Positions 1-8,182 are shown, counted from the stretch's first letter. The stretch: DNA of 36,640 nucleotides from Phaeobacter sp. (GCF_022825805.1 NZ_JAJDWC010000099.1:1-36640); one strand, 5' to 3'. The notes: generated by a model not told the origin, from the letters alone. Translations and numbers: made by a program.

Positions 1-1
1 A

Positions 2-589
2 GAGTATGAAACGATCATCGCAGCGGGCCTCGATCTGCAGCTGGATTGCCCCGACCTCGCCCTGTCGCGCCATATGCTGTTTACTGATCTGAGCGACGCG
101 GAGTTCGTAAAGATTGCCCATATGCATGTGGAAGCGCTGAACCACGCCCTGTCCGATGTCCCGGCCGATCGCGTGCGGATCCACATCTGTTGGGGCAACT
201 ACGAAGGTCCCCACTGCTGCGACATCGCGATGGACAGCGTCTTTGCCCCCTTGATGGCTGCAAAAGCCCGCTATCTGCTGTTTGAAACCTCAAACCCGCG
301 TCACGCACACGAATGGACCGTGTTCCGGGATCGCAAGGCTGAAATCCCAGATGACAAAGTGCTTGTGCCCGGTGTGGTCGACAGCACCACCAACTTTATC
401 GAACACCCAGAGGTCGTGGCCCAGCGGCTCGAACGGTTTACCGGCATCGTCGGCGCCGAGCGTGTGATTGCGGGTTCAGACTGTGGCTTTGGGACGTTCG
501 CAGGGTTCGGCGCGGTTGATCCCGATATCGCCTATGCTAAGTTGAAGGCGCTGTCGGAGGGGGCAGCCTTGGCAGGTCAGCGCCAATGA
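2..589 (+). CDS. MetE-like methionine synthase (vitamin-B12-independent) family protein, 3' part
   Basis: The reading frame is open from the left edge, so the N-terminus lies outside the window; about 195 codons are visible. The fragment resembles the C-terminal catalytic barrel of cobalamin-independent methionine synthase (MetE). The zinc-site pattern is recognisable: a His-x-Cys pair in HICWGN and a later Cys in GSDCGF, which correspond to ligands of the thiol-activating zinc in MetE. Proteins of this type are often short, single-domain relatives of MetE acting on other methyl donors or thiols, and the real substrate cannot be read from the sequence. The stop codon overlaps the next start (ATGA at 586-589), so it is probably translationally coupled to an alpha/beta hydrolase and an RraA-like gene. 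That context suggests a small catabolic or salvage operon rather than housekeeping methionine synthesis. Confidence 0.8.
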   Translation, partial: EYETIIAAGLDLQLDCPDLALSRHMLFTDLSDAEFVKIAHMHVEALNHALSDVPADRVRIHICWGNYEGPHCCDIAMDSVFAPLMAAKARYLLFETSNPRHAHEWTVFRDRKAEIPDDKVLVPGVVDSTTNFIEHPEVVAQRLERFTGIVGAERVIAGSDCGFGTFAGFGAVDPDIAYAKLKALSEGAALAGQRQ

Positions 590-1281
590 CCCCAGTGCTG
601 ATGCTGCCCGGGATGATGTGTGATGCGCGGCTGTTTGCGCCCCAAATCGCCATTTTGTCCCAAAGTGTCCCAGTCAGCATCGCGCCAATCGGGCACAGCG
701 ATACCGTGACGTCGCTGGCGGAAACCATATTGGCGCAGGCACCCCCTCGCTTTGCGGTGGCGGGTCTCTCCATGGGCGGCATCCTCGCGATGGAACTGAT
801 GCGTCAGGCACCCGAGCGAATTGCGGGCGCGGCCCTGATGGACACCAACCCGCTGGCGGAAACACCCGAGGCCCAGGGGCGTCGTGCGCCTCAGATTGCT
901 GCGGTCCGGGCTGGACGCCTGGCGGAGGTGATGCGCACGGAAATGAAACCAAACTATCTGGCACCTGGCCCTGAAACAGGCGCGATCCTTGATCTTTGCA
1001 TGGAGATGGCTCTGGATCTGGGGGCTGATGTGTTCATCAATCAATCGCTGGCACTACGTGACCGGCCGGATCAGACAGAGACCTTGCGCCAATTTACAGC
1101 GCCCACACTGGTGCTCTGCGGGCAACAGGACACGCTCTGCCCACTGTCGCGCCATGAGCTGATGCATGATCTGCTGCCCAACAGCGAATTGGCCGTCATT
1201 GATGGCGCAGGTCATTTGCCGACCCTGGAAAAACCCACTCAAACCACAGCGGCGCTGCTCCGCTGGCTGGAGACCCTATGA
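586..1281 (+). CDS. alpha/beta hydrolase
   Basis: A 231-residue alpha/beta-fold hydrolase. The oxyanion-hole region (LPGMM, residues 7-11) is followed by a nucleophile elbow GLSMGG with Ser62, an acid residue at Asp182 (GQQDTLCP) and a catalytic His210 (GAGHLP), so the triad looks complete. The length fits a minimal hydrolase without a large lid. It begins inside the stop of the MetE-like gene and ends by overlapping the start of the RraA-like gene, so all three are almost certainly one transcript. Substrate is unknown: an ester, thioester or lactone of a small acid would fit the family, but that is inference. No signal peptide is seen, so it is expected to be cytoplasmic. Confidence 0.85.
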   Translation: MTPVLMLPGMMCDARLFAPQIAILSQSVPVSIAPIGHSDTVTSLAETILAQAPPRFAVAGLSMGGILAMELMRQAPERIAGAALMDTNPLAETPEAQGRRAPQIAAVRAGRLAEVMRTEMKPNYLAPGPETGAILDLCMEMALDLGADVFINQSLALRDRPDQTETLRQFTAPTLVLCGQQDTLCPLSRHELMHDLLPNSELAVIDGAGHLPTLEKPTQTTAALLRWLETL

Positions 1282-1973
1282 CACCCACCCTTCTGAAGCT
1301 GCTGCGCCGGGTCGACACGCCCACTGTCTGCAACGCAATTGAAGTCGCCGAGGGCAAGCGCGGCTTTGACAGGTTCACGCGCGGGACGATGCTGTCGTCG
1401 GCACCCGACAGTGGCGCCATGGTGGGATATGCCCGCACGGCAAAGATCTCTGCACTGGCCCCGCCGGAAGAGCCCAGCGACGTCATCAAAGCCCGGCGCA
1501 TGGACAATTACCGTCACATGTCCAGTGGCCCCGGCCCCGCGGTTGCGGTGGTCGAAGACGTCGATTTCCCGCATTGCATCGGCGCCTATTGGGGCGAAAT
1601 CAATACAACGGTTCACAAAGGCTTCGGCCTCAGCGGCGCGCTTACCAATGGGGTGATGCGCGACCTGGGTGACCTGCCGGATGGGTTCCCAGTTGTGGCT
1701 GGATCCATCGGCCCCTCTCACGGGTTTGTGCATGTGAAGGAAATCGCCACACCAGTGAGCATCTTTGGTCTGTCCGTAGAAGATGGCGACCTGATCCACG
1801 CCGACCGGCATGGGGCGCTTGTCATTCCAACCGAGGTGCTGTCGGAGTTGGAGGCTGCAATCCTGAAGCTACTAGCGACAGAGAAGCTCATATTGGACCC
1901 GGCGAAGGCTGACGGTTTCGATTTCGATGCTTTTGAAGTGGCATGGGCCGCCTTTGAGGCCGCGCGCACATGA
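1278..1973 (+). CDS. RraA-like family protein (possible HMG/oxaloacetate-type aldolase)
   Basis: A 231-residue member of the RraA / class II HMG-CHA aldolase fold. The most diagnostic stretch is GALTNGVMRDL (residues 120-130), matching the G-x-x-(T/D)-(D/N)-G-x-x-R-D signature that binds the metal and the pyruvate-like substrate; Arg128 and Asp129 are present, while the usual Asp of TDG is Asn here. GEIN at 106-109 is a further family-type motif. Relatives cleave 4-hydroxy-4-methyl-2-oxoglutarate or decarboxylate oxaloacetate, and others regulate RNase E, so the reaction is not settled. It overlaps the preceding hydrolase by four bases. A 14-bp near-perfect tandem duplication (1963-1990) runs through its stop codon. 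Confidence 0.8.
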   Translation: MTPTLLKLLRRVDTPTVCNAIEVAEGKRGFDRFTRGTMLSSAPDSGAMVGYARTAKISALAPPEEPSDVIKARRMDNYRHMSSGPGPAVAVVEDVDFPHCIGAYWGEINTTVHKGFGLSGALTNGVMRDLGDLPDGFPVVAGSIGPSHGFVHVKEIATPVSIFGLSVEDGDLIHADRHGALVIPTEVLSELEAAILKLLATEKLILDPAKADGFDFDAFEVAWAAFEAART

Positions 1974-1990
1974 CCACGCGCACATAACCA
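1963..1990. repeat. 14-bp two-copy tandem duplication
   Basis: Copy one is 1963-1976 and copy two 1977-1990, differing at one base (G1972 versus A1986). The duplication spans the stop codon of the RraA-like gene. It is one of six similar duplications in intergenic DNA of this window. Confidence 0.75.
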
Positions 1991-2292
1991 AAGGTTAACC
2001 AAAACTTGGGCCCTGCCGCCTCGGTCCAATTGCCCCTCTCCCACGATGCCTTGGCCCGCGGTCAGGGCCAATCTTCGCGTGTTCGCAAGCGAGCGCGCAG
2101 GCCCCGCCCATGTTCCAAACAGGCTCGGCCCGTGTTCGAATGGGTGCTTGTGTGTTGTTTCGCTAAACGAACGGACGCAGAAATCGCCTCCCCCGCGTGC
2201 AGAGCAGGGCAATTTCTCCATGCATCACGCAAGAGTGTCGGCAGCGATATAAGTGATTTAAGGCTAGGGGATTTTCACATCAAAATGTAAAA
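1974..2292. other. intergenic region, RraA-like gene to tRNA-Leu
   Basis: About 320 bases with no convincing gene. It contains an 8-bp palindrome GGTTAACC near 1993-2000 and a perfect 7-bp inverted repeat TTGGCCC/GGGCCAA at 2051-2071 (7-base loop), which may fold in the 3' end of the upstream operon but has no T-run. At its right end a short A/T-rich inverted repeat (about 2270-2292) lies just downstream of the minus-strand tRNA and could help end its transcript. A small RNA is possible but nothing in the sequence supports one. Confidence 0.5.
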
Positions 2293-2379
2293 TGGTGCGG
2301 TCGAGAAGACTCGAACTTCCACTCCGGTTAAGGAACAGCGACCTCAACGCTGCGCGTCTACCAATTCCGCCACGACCGC
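2293..2379 (-). tRNA. tRNA-Leu (anticodon GAG)
   Basis: Read on the minus strand, the sequence folds as a class II tRNA: acceptor stem GCGGTCG/CGACCGC, D-arm with TTGGTAGACGC, anticodon stem CAGCG/CGCTG around loop TTGAGGT, a long variable arm, and a T-arm containing GTTCGAGTC. The anticodon GAG reads CTC and CTT leucine codons. The long variable arm is expected for tRNA-Leu. The 3' CCA is encoded in the DNA (2293-2295). A sigma-70-like promoter sits directly upstream at 2403-2431. Confidence 0.95.
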
Positions 2380-2402
2380 ACTGTCTTGGCTTGATACAGC
2401 GG

Positions 2403-2431
2403 CGTATAAATCAGCCTGATGCGGATGTGAA
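2403..2431 (-). promoter_or_regulatory. putative sigma-70 promoter of tRNA-Leu
   Basis: On the minus strand, -35 TTCACA (2431-2426), a 17-base spacer and -10 TATACG (2408-2403). Five of six and four of six positions match the consensus, and the predicted start lies roughly 17 bases before the mature tRNA. The call comes from matching and position only. Confidence 0.5.
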
Positions 2432-2487
2432 GATGCAAAATGACCAAAAACAGCGCTTTTGCAGCCGGTTCCACGATCACACAAACA

Positions 2488-2518
2488 AACGGGGCGCATG
2501 AAACCCATGCGCCCCGTT
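2488..2518 (-). terminator. intrinsic terminator of the peptidoglycan-binding protein gene
   Basis: A perfect 13-bp stem (AACGGGGCGCATG and its complement) with a 5-base loop. On the minus strand it is followed by the T-rich tract TTTGTTTGTG. It lies about 60 bases past the stop of the minus-strand gene at 2576. Confidence 0.85.
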
Positions 2519-2530
2519 GTAATTTTGGCA

Positions 2531-2564
2531 GATCAAGCACTTGACCTGATCAAACACTTGGCCT
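2531..2564. repeat. 17-bp two-copy tandem duplication
   Basis: Copies at 2531-2547 and 2548-2564, differing at two positions, between the terminator stem and the stop of the adjacent minus-strand gene. It is the same kind of short duplication as at 1963, 18840, 24407, 34374 and 36281. Confidence 0.75.
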
Positions 2565-2575
2565 GAACCGATGAC

Positions 2576-4231
2576 TCAATCGGTCGAAAAGGTCGGCAAA
2601 GCGGCCGATGTGCTTTGAACCGGAACCGGTGCCACATCACCGGACAGGCCAGCAGCCGCGGCTTTGATCAGCTCCACCCGCTCTGGCTGACCGGGCGCAA
2701 AGGCTGGCGCCGCACCAGATTCGAGGGCGGTCACAGCGGTCGCATACCAGTCTTGGGCCTGATCAGTGGACTTGGGCACCCCAAACCCTTGGGCCAAATG
2801 GTGGCCGATCAGCTCGGCATAGGGCCGTTGACCGATACCAACCATAATCAACGCGGCCCCAATGGCCACGTCCATGTCATCCCTGCGATAGCCCGAGAAC
2901 AGGCAAATACCCGCGGTCGTGCCCAGCTGTTCGATGGACATATTGGACTGCAGAACAAATTTCTGCAGATCCGCCATCAAACCCTGCGCTGAGCTGGTGC
3001 CGAGTTGCGCCAGGTAGGGCTGAACCGCCGGGCCAAAGGCATCACACTGGCTGTCCACCTGGGCCTGCGAAACGCCTTGGATTTTGGCCGTAAGCTCTTC
3101 GCCCGAATTGATGGCATAGGATCGAGCGAGGCAGAACTGCTCCCCTAGCGCCAGTTCCGGATCCTGCAGGTTGGCAGCAGTGACAAAGCCGCCGTTGGAG
3201 CTGGTCAGCAGGCTGACCTTGCTGCAATGGCTCGCAAGCGAGGCTTCTGGTGCGGTTGCAACCGGCTGGTCGAACAGCTGGATGGCGGCGAGCCCCTGGC
3301 CTGGCGCCGCCGGAGCAGGAGTTGGCGTCGTGGATGCGAGCACAGTGCCGCCGGTTGCAGGGGCTGGCGCTGGTGCGGGCGCAGGCGTCGGCGTGATTGC
3401 GGCCTGAACCGGGGCGGTTCCTGCGGACTCGTTCATCCGGCAGACCCCTTGATGACAGGAGAAATTCGCCGTCGTGACACCGCGCGCGATGAAGTCATTG
3501 CGCTGATAACCCTGCGGGGTCGAAGCAAACACCATAACAGTACAGTGGGATGCGCCACACCAGAACGAGCTGCCTGATACCGAGGTATCGATCATATAAT
3601 CGTTCTTGCCGTCGCCATTGAGATCAGCCAACTGCATGAAGCCAGAACGCTGCAGCAGCTGCTCTGCACTTGGCTCGGCGCTGTCGGCGATCTCATCCAC
3701 TGCCTCACTGACCTCGATGGGCAGCCCGCCATAGCTGCCATAGCTGCGCACGCCTGCGGTACGGACACCTGCAGCCTCATCCCGCCAGACATGCAAAAGA
3801 CCACGCACGCCGTTCGGGCCCTGCATCGCCTTGATCACCTGCGGACCACCGATCTGGGCCCGACTGTAGGAGGATACGAGGAAATCGCGCTCATTAGGCG
3901 TCAGCTGGCCTGTCGCGACGAACCCCATGTGGCCCTGATACTGCGCGATTGCCGCCCGCGATTTGCGCCCCATCACGCCATCTGGCGTCCCGGCTGGAAA
4001 GCCGAAGTAGTTCAGTGCGGTTTGCGTTTCCCGGTTTTGCGCCCGCGCTGGCGAATAGCTGCGCTGCCGCGTCACGGTCCGGGACCGATTCTTATTGGCT
4101 TCGTTGACGATGACACCGCCAATAATACTTCCCACAAGAGCGGCACCAAGGTTGTCTGCAACGGCAGGCATGGTTCCGGATGTGAGCAGAAATGAAGCTG
4201 CTAGTGTCGTTTTAAGTGAATGTGAGAACAT
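2576..4231 (-). CDS. secreted peptidoglycan-binding domain protein
   Basis: A 551-residue exported protein. Residues 1-25 form a signal peptide ending near AVA-DN. A glycine-zipper-like hydrophobic stretch follows (about 28-42). Residues 66-118 match a PG_binding_1 domain (QTALNYFGF, DGVMGRKSRAAI, YQ). A DLNGDGKNDY segment around 200 resembles calcium-binding or FG-GAP-like loops, and CGASHC and CHQGVC hint at disulphides. A Pro-Ala-Thr-rich linker (around 280-310) separates it from a mostly helical C-terminal part that I do not recognise. The ATG start has an AGGGAG ribosome site about eight bases upstream. The protein likely sits in the periplasm near the cell wall; enzymatic activity is not evident. 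It shares the PG_binding_1 module with the SPOR protein at 34410. A strong terminator follows. Confidence 0.75.
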   Translation of the reverse strand: MFSHSLKTTLAASFLLTSGTMPAVADNLGAALVGSIIGGVIVNEANKNRSRTVTRQRSYSPARAQNRETQTALNYFGFPAGTPDGVMGRKSRAAIAQYQGHMGFVATGQLTPNERDFLVSSYSRAQIGGPQVIKAMQGPNGVRGLLHVWRDEAAGVRTAGVRSYGSYGGLPIEVSEAVDEIADSAEPSAEQLLQRSGFMQLADLNGDGKNDYMIDTSVSGSSFWCGASHCTVMVFASTPQGYQRNDFIARGVTTANFSCHQGVCRMNESAGTAPVQAAITPTPAPAPAPAPATGGTVLASTTPTPAPAAPGQGLAAIQLFDQPVATAPEASLASHCSKVSLLTSSNGGFVTAANLQDPELALGEQFCLARSYAINSGEELTAKIQGVSQAQVDSQCDAFGPAVQPYLAQLGTSSAQGLMADLQKFVLQSNMSIEQLGTTAGICLFSGYRRDDMDVAIGAALIMVGIGQRPYAELIGHHLAQGFGVPKSTDQAQDWYATAVTALESGAAPAFAPGQPERVELIKAAAAGLSGDVAPVPVQSTSAALPTFSTD

Positions 4232-4354
4232 GATACGCGCTCCCTATTGATGAAAAACACGATCCACGGTAGCGCAGCAAACAAACTGCTGGCCAGTTAA
4301 ATCTCCGCTGTTTGGCACAATCAGCAGCAGGAGCGGCAAGAAAGGACTTTTGTC

Positions 4355-5026
4355 ATGGTGGAATGGATCGTCAGCCCAGGACTGACTGGCTACGATGAAG
4401 CGGTCGCCTTCATGGAAGAGCGCGTCGCCGGTATTGCGGCAGGCACCCAGGAAGAATGCATCTGGCTGGTCGAGCACCCGCCGCTCTATACCGCTGGTAC
4501 ATCTGCACGCAGCGAAGACCTGACAGATCCGGACCGTTTCCCCGTCTACGACAGCAAACGCGGTGGTCAGTACACCTATCACGGGCCCGGACAGCGTGTG
4601 GTTTATGTCATGCTCAACGTTGCGGCGCGTGGCCGAGATGTGCGGTGTTTCGTGCGACAACTGGAACGCTGGGTGATCCTGGCGTTGGACCGCTTCAACG
4701 TGACCGGCCATATCCGCGACGGTCGCGTCGGCGTCTGGGTGGAACGCCCCGAAAAGCCCAAGCTGATCAATGGTCAAACCGCAGAGGACAAAATCGCCGC
4801 CGTCGGCATCCGCCTGCGCAAATGGGTCAGCTTCCACGGCATTTCTATCAACGTCGAACCGGATCTGGGGCATTTCGACGGCATCGTGCCCTGCGGGATC
4901 ACAGACTACGGTGTCACCAGCCTTGTGGATCTTGGGCTGCCGGTCACCATGGATGATGTCGATGTCGCGCTGAAACAGTGTTTTGACGTCGCCTTTGCAG
5001 AACCTGAAAGCTGCCCGGTGGACTGA
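4355..5026 (+). CDS. lipB: lipoyl(octanoyl) transferase LipB
   Basis: This 223-residue protein transfers the octanoyl group from octanoyl-ACP to lipoyl domains of 2-oxoacid dehydrogenases and GcvH, the first step of protein lipoylation. The family signature [12 protein letters not shown] lies at 69-80. The catalytic Lys146 (EDKIAAVG) and Cys180 (VPCGI), together with SFHGISINV (159-167), are all present, so it should be active. The length is usual for the family. An AAAGGA ribosome site lies eight bases before the ATG. It stands alone, divergent from the peptidoglycan-binding gene and convergent with the next minus-strand gene. Beyond its stop, an 8-bp inverted repeat (5051-5074) could act as a weak terminator but lacks a T-run. 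Confidence 0.96.
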   Translation: MVEWIVSPGLTGYDEAVAFMEERVAGIAAGTQEECIWLVEHPPLYTAGTSARSEDLTDPDRFPVYDSKRGGQYTYHGPGQRVVYVMLNVAARGRDVRCFVRQLERWVILALDRFNVTGHIRDGRVGVWVERPEKPKLINGQTAEDKIAAVGIRLRKWVSFHGISINVEPDLGHFDGIVPCGITDYGVTSLVDLGLPVTMDDVDVALKQCFDVAFAEPESCPVD

Positions 5027-5153
5027 TCCACTCCCACCTACAACAATCCTGCCTGCGCCAAACACCGCGCAGGCGGATCAAGCGGGCCAACCGAACAGGA
5101 ACGTCACCTGGCGGCTATCGCTTCATCCTCTTTGAGATGGACATACGGGGCGC

Positions 5154-6995
5154 TCAGCCCCGGGCGATCTCTTCAACCGCTGACAACACCCAATCCGGCT
5201 GGGCATAAAGCAACATGGTCCCTGCCCGCTTGCTGACCCTGAATTGCAGATTGTCTGCGCTGCCAAGCGCGGCCTGCAGCCGCTCAGGCGGCGTGATCGG
5301 ATCTGCGCCGCCATGCAGATAAATGGCAGGCGCGGCTTTGCCGCAATGGCGCATATCCCGCGGCTTGACCGCCAGCGACAGATCAGCCTCATAGCCCGCA
5401 CCGCCCTGACGGATCATCGCCTCGTGGCTCTGGGCCAAGAGCGAGGTCAGCGCCGGGTCGTTCAACAACCACTGATCTCCGCTGTTTTCCGGAACTTGGC
5501 GCGACACCAACACGTGGGCACCGCGCTTGCGCACACTTCTGCGCCAGCTGCGTACCACGAACGGCAGCATCCGTTTGGCGCCAACAGCGGACATGGCAAG
5601 CGCGCGCTGATGTCCCTTTAGTGATGACGCCTCACCAACCGAATGCATGGGCATCGTGGCCCCGACATTGACAACACCGCTGATCTTGTCGCGCAAACAC
5701 CGTGCCGCGGCGGCGGCAAACAGCGACCCGCTGCGATGCCCGAGCAGAACCGGTCGCTCCAGCTGCTCCTCCTCGATCAGTGTTTCAATTTGCGCCAGTG
5801 TCGACGCAAGCTGATCGCCGCGTGGCGAGGCCGCCGCCGATTGACCATAGCCACAGCGAAACGGCGCAAACACCTGCAGGCCACGCGCCCGCAGTGTTCG
5901 TTGCAATCTCTGCACCGGGGCGAGCCCATCAAAAATACCATGCAGGAAAATGATGGGCACACCAGCATCGGCACCCAATCGGACATAGTGGCAGGTGCCA
6001 CCTTTAGGGTCCTGGATATGCCGGTCCGCAGGGCTGCGGCGGCCATTTGCAATCGCCCTATCGCCCGCCGCCTGCCGCATCATATAGGTCAGATAGCGCA
6101 GCATATCCGCATAGCTGGTCGCGCCCGTCTTGGCCAACATGGATCCAAGGATCGGCAACTCTGCCGCGCGGCGGGCGCCGGAGGATGTGTGCAGTGCAAT
6201 CCAACCGTCCGAGGCCAAAAACTGCTTTAGCGTCATGAATTCGGCGGTATCAAACTCAAAGAAGTTGCACAGATACTCGCCGCAGCGATCGCTCCATAAT
6301 GTGGGCAGCTCTTCGACGAGGAACATCGGCCCCTGACCGCTCGCGCTGTCGTTGCTGAGCCGCTGACAAAGCAGCATCCCTCCGCTCGGCCGTTTCAGCG
6401 CTGCCAGTGACGGCCAACGATCTGCAAGCGCGGTCTCCGCCTGCTCAGAGGTCGTGTCACCTGCAAAAAAATCGCGCCATGTCTGACAGTTGCTATCGAA
6501 AATACCGAGCTTTTTCTCAACCCAAGGATCCAAAGCTCGGCCGGTCCCAGGCCAGCCAGCAGAGGCATCACAGATCCGGCCATTGGTCCCGATCAGCAGC
6601 CAACGGGCCCCCTCTGCTGGCAGATCGGCAGCAAATTCCGCCGCTGCGCCATTCTGCTCTGATCCGCTCAAACGAGAGCGGAGAAACGCGGCACGGGCAA
6701 AATGCCGTTGAAACAACTCCCGGCGACCGAGACGCTTTTCCGATAATTGTTGATGGCGCGACCGTGCACTCTGGTCCGCCGCCTCCACTTCGAAGGCGGG
6801 GGTAAAATCGCCCAAAGATACCGGCTGTTTGATGGCCAAACGATCACGCCAGGCCGCCGCTCTTTGCTCTCCCAAAAGTGCAGAATAGAGCGCTGCTGCC
6901 GCGCTCTCATCAGAGATAAACCCGCTATTTGAAACCCGAGAACAACCAAAGGTTGCTTCCCCCGAGGCTTGGTTGGCTGTTCCCTCTGCCGCCAT
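5154..6995 (-). CDS. LuxR-type HTH / alpha-beta hydrolase fusion with degenerate motifs
   Basis: This is a 613-residue three-part protein. ATG at 6995 is chosen because AGGAGG (7010-7005) sits nine bases upstream; a GTG at 7013 would bury that site. Residues 1-240 include a PAS-like segment (WLLIGTNGRICDAS). Residues about 245-305 align with a LuxR C-terminal HTH (FEFDTAEF...SMLAKTGATSYADMLRYL), but the usual Gly-x-Ser...EIA recognition region is missing. Residues 345-610 form an alpha/beta hydrolase domain (FLHGIFDG, GHRSGS, HGGADPITP). There the nucleophile Ser is Arg (GHRSG instead of GHSxG), and the region that usually carries the catalytic His reads RAGTMLLYAQP. Fusions of this layout are known in Roseobacter-group genomes as putative regulators. 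This copy probably neither hydrolyses substrate nor binds DNA in the usual way, and a ligand-sensing role is inference. Confidence 0.7.
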   Translation of the reverse strand: MAAEGTANQASGEATFGCSRVSNSGFISDESAAAALYSALLGEQRAAAWRDRLAIKQPVSLGDFTPAFEVEAADQSARSRHQQLSEKRLGRRELFQRHFARAAFLRSRLSGSEQNGAAAEFAADLPAEGARWLLIGTNGRICDASAGWPGTGRALDPWVEKKLGIFDSNCQTWRDFFAGDTTSEQAETALADRWPSLAALKRPSGGMLLCQRLSNDSASGQGPMFLVEELPTLWSDRCGEYLCNFFEFDTAEFMTLKQFLASDGWIALHTSSGARRAAELPILGSMLAKTGATSYADMLRYLTYMMRQAAGDRAIANGRRSPADRHIQDPKGGTCHYVRLGADAGVPIIFLHGIFDGLAPVQRLQRTLRARGLQVFAPFRCGYGQSAAASPRGDQLASTLAQIETLIEEEQLERPVLLGHRSGSLFAAAAARCLRDKISGVVNVGATMPMHSVGEASSLKGHQRALAMSAVGAKRMLPFVVRSWRRSVRKRGAHVLVSRQVPENSGDQWLLNDPALTSLLAQSHEAMIRQGGAGYEADLSLAVKPRDMRHCGKAAPAIYLHGGADPITPPERLQAALGSADNLQFRVSKRAGTMLLYAQPDWVLSAVEEIARG

Positions 6996-7324
6996 ACGCA
7001 CGGCCCTCCTCACAAAACAAACGCCAACCTGCCCTCTTCAACCAACCCAAACGCACTGCTGCAGACTAGCCTACAGCAAACGGCGAAGCATGACCTCGCC
7101 GCAGCGCAACACAAAACAAAGCGACCCACGCCCGATGGCCAACCATCGAACACGCGTGTTGTGTTCTTCATTTTCATACAAGGCCAAGCCCGCACCTCTC
7201 CCAAGGCGGACTGGCGACTTGATCTTAGGACCATCTGGCGTAGAGTCAAACTACAATAAAGTAGTCACGCTTATCAACAAAATATTCGCGTCTAGGTAGT
7301 TTTTACAGATGAGCCAAGAACGGA
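6996..7324. other. intergenic region with a 12-bp palindrome
   Basis: About 330 bases between the start of the hydrolase fusion and the stop of the HIT gene, both on the minus strand. No gene is supported. A perfect 12-bp palindrome AACACGCGTGTT lies at 7149-7160, about 155 bases upstream of the fusion gene, and could be an operator. A short ACTAC/GTAGT inverted repeat occurs near 7250-7265. The local composition is more A/T-rich than the flanking genes, as expected for promoter DNA. No clear -35/-10 pair could be fixed. Confidence 0.45.
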
Positions 7325-7747
7325 CTAGGCCGCGGTTACCGCGGCACGCAAGCGCGCGGCCTGTTCTGCCAACATATCTGGATCCGCCATGATTCCAGGG
7401 GGACGCAGCGCATCCCCAGTACGGCGGGGCAGGATATGGAAATGCAGGTGGAACACTTCCTGGCCACCGGCCGCCTCATTGAACTGCTGGACGGTGACGC
7501 CGTCGGCTGCGAACACGCCCATGGCCACATTCGCGACCTTTTGCGCCGTCATCATAACCGCTGCGAGCTGCGCGGCATCGGCGTCAAGCAGATTGCGGCA
7601 GGGTGTTTTGGGGATCACGAGCATATGCCCATCAGCCCGTGGCATGATGTCCATGAAAACCAATGTCTGCTCGTCTTCGTAGACCCGATGGCAGGGGATT
7701 TCACCACGAAGAATTTTCGCAAAAATGTTGTCACTATCGTAAGTCAT
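7325..7747 (-). CDS. HIT (histidine triad) family protein
   Basis: A 140-residue HIT-family nucleotide-binding hydrolase or transferase. The triad FHLHFHILP gives His100, His102 and His104, with the middle His the expected nucleophile for AMP transfer. Upstream N-terminal motifs NIFAKILRGEIPC, VYED and FMDIMPRADGHMLVIPK are typical of the HINT/PKCI subgroup, which hydrolyses adenosine 5'-phosphoramidates. ATG at 7747 is preferred over an upstream TTG because MTYDSDNIF is the normal family N-terminus. The gene is divergent from ctaD and shares a 435-base intergenic region with it. It appears monocistronic. Confidence 0.92.
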   Translation of the reverse strand: MTYDSDNIFAKILRGEIPCHRVYEDEQTLVFMDIMPRADGHMLVIPKTPCRNLLDADAAQLAAVMMTAQKVANVAMGVFAADGVTVQQFNEAAGGQEVFHLHFHILPRRTGDALRPPGIMADPDMLAEQAARLRAAVTAA

Positions 7748-8060
7748 TGCCACGCGCTTTCTGTTAGGACCCAAACGGCATCCAAAACCTGCTGTTGAAT
7801 GCGATGGTTTTGTCGGGGTGCGCCGCTTCGGTCAAGTCCACAGATTGACAAATTGACGCACCCCCTTCCAAAGCAGGACGTTAATATTTGCCGACCCGCT
7901 TGAACCAAAACCGCCCAAAAGACCCCCAAGCGCGCGTTTCAGGGGCTGTTGGCACCCCGGATGAAGCCAGGCGCCGCGTTTTTGGCCCATTTGCGACCCG
8001 CACGGTGTTCAGATGTGTAAACGCAAAGAACCCATAGCAAGAACCCCGCGACAATTAATC

Positions 8061-8074
8061 TTGATACAGATCAA
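8061..8074. promoter_or_regulatory. FNR/FnrL-type binding site upstream of ctaD
   Basis: TTGATACAGATCAA is a perfect match to the FNR consensus TTGAT-N4-ATCAA. It is centred about 115 bases before the ctaD start codon. In alphaproteobacteria such boxes bind the oxygen-sensing regulator FnrL. Whether it activates or represses here depends on the unmapped transcription start: a start near 8109 would put the box at the class II activator position, while a start upstream would make it a repressor site. Confidence 0.75.
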
Positions 8075-8124
8075 ACTCCACCATTGAAGGCCCGTACCGA
8101 GCAAACTAAAAACCTACGTGAGTC

Positions 8125-8156
8125 TAGACCCAGCCGCCTGCGGTTTCTTGGGTCTA
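8125..8156 (+). promoter_or_regulatory. leader hairpin before ctaD
   Basis: TAGACCCA (8125-8132) pairs with TGGGTCTA (8149-8156), and an inner CCGC-CT-GCGG stem fills most of the loop. The structure ends about 12 bases before the AGGAGG ribosome site (8169-8174). It could influence mRNA stability or translation. I cannot assign it to a known RNA family. Confidence 0.5.
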
Positions 8157-8182
8157 TCGTTATGCAACAGGAGGCACCTTTA

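Larger units (their letters stand above)
7748..8182. promoter_or_regulatory. HIT / ctaD divergent regulatory region
   Basis: A 435-base gap between two divergent genes, with no coding potential seen. It holds the FNR-type box at 8061-8074 and the ctaD leader hairpin at 8125-8156, listed separately. TTGACG at 7853-7858 and, on the minus strand, TTGACC near 7834 with CAAAAC 17 bases further on could be -35/-10 elements for ctaD and the HIT gene respectively. Both are weak guesses. Confidence 0.5.

Noticed and set aside
5051..5074. Terminator for lipB
   Set aside because: An 8-bp inverted repeat without a T-run is insufficient for an intrinsic terminator call.
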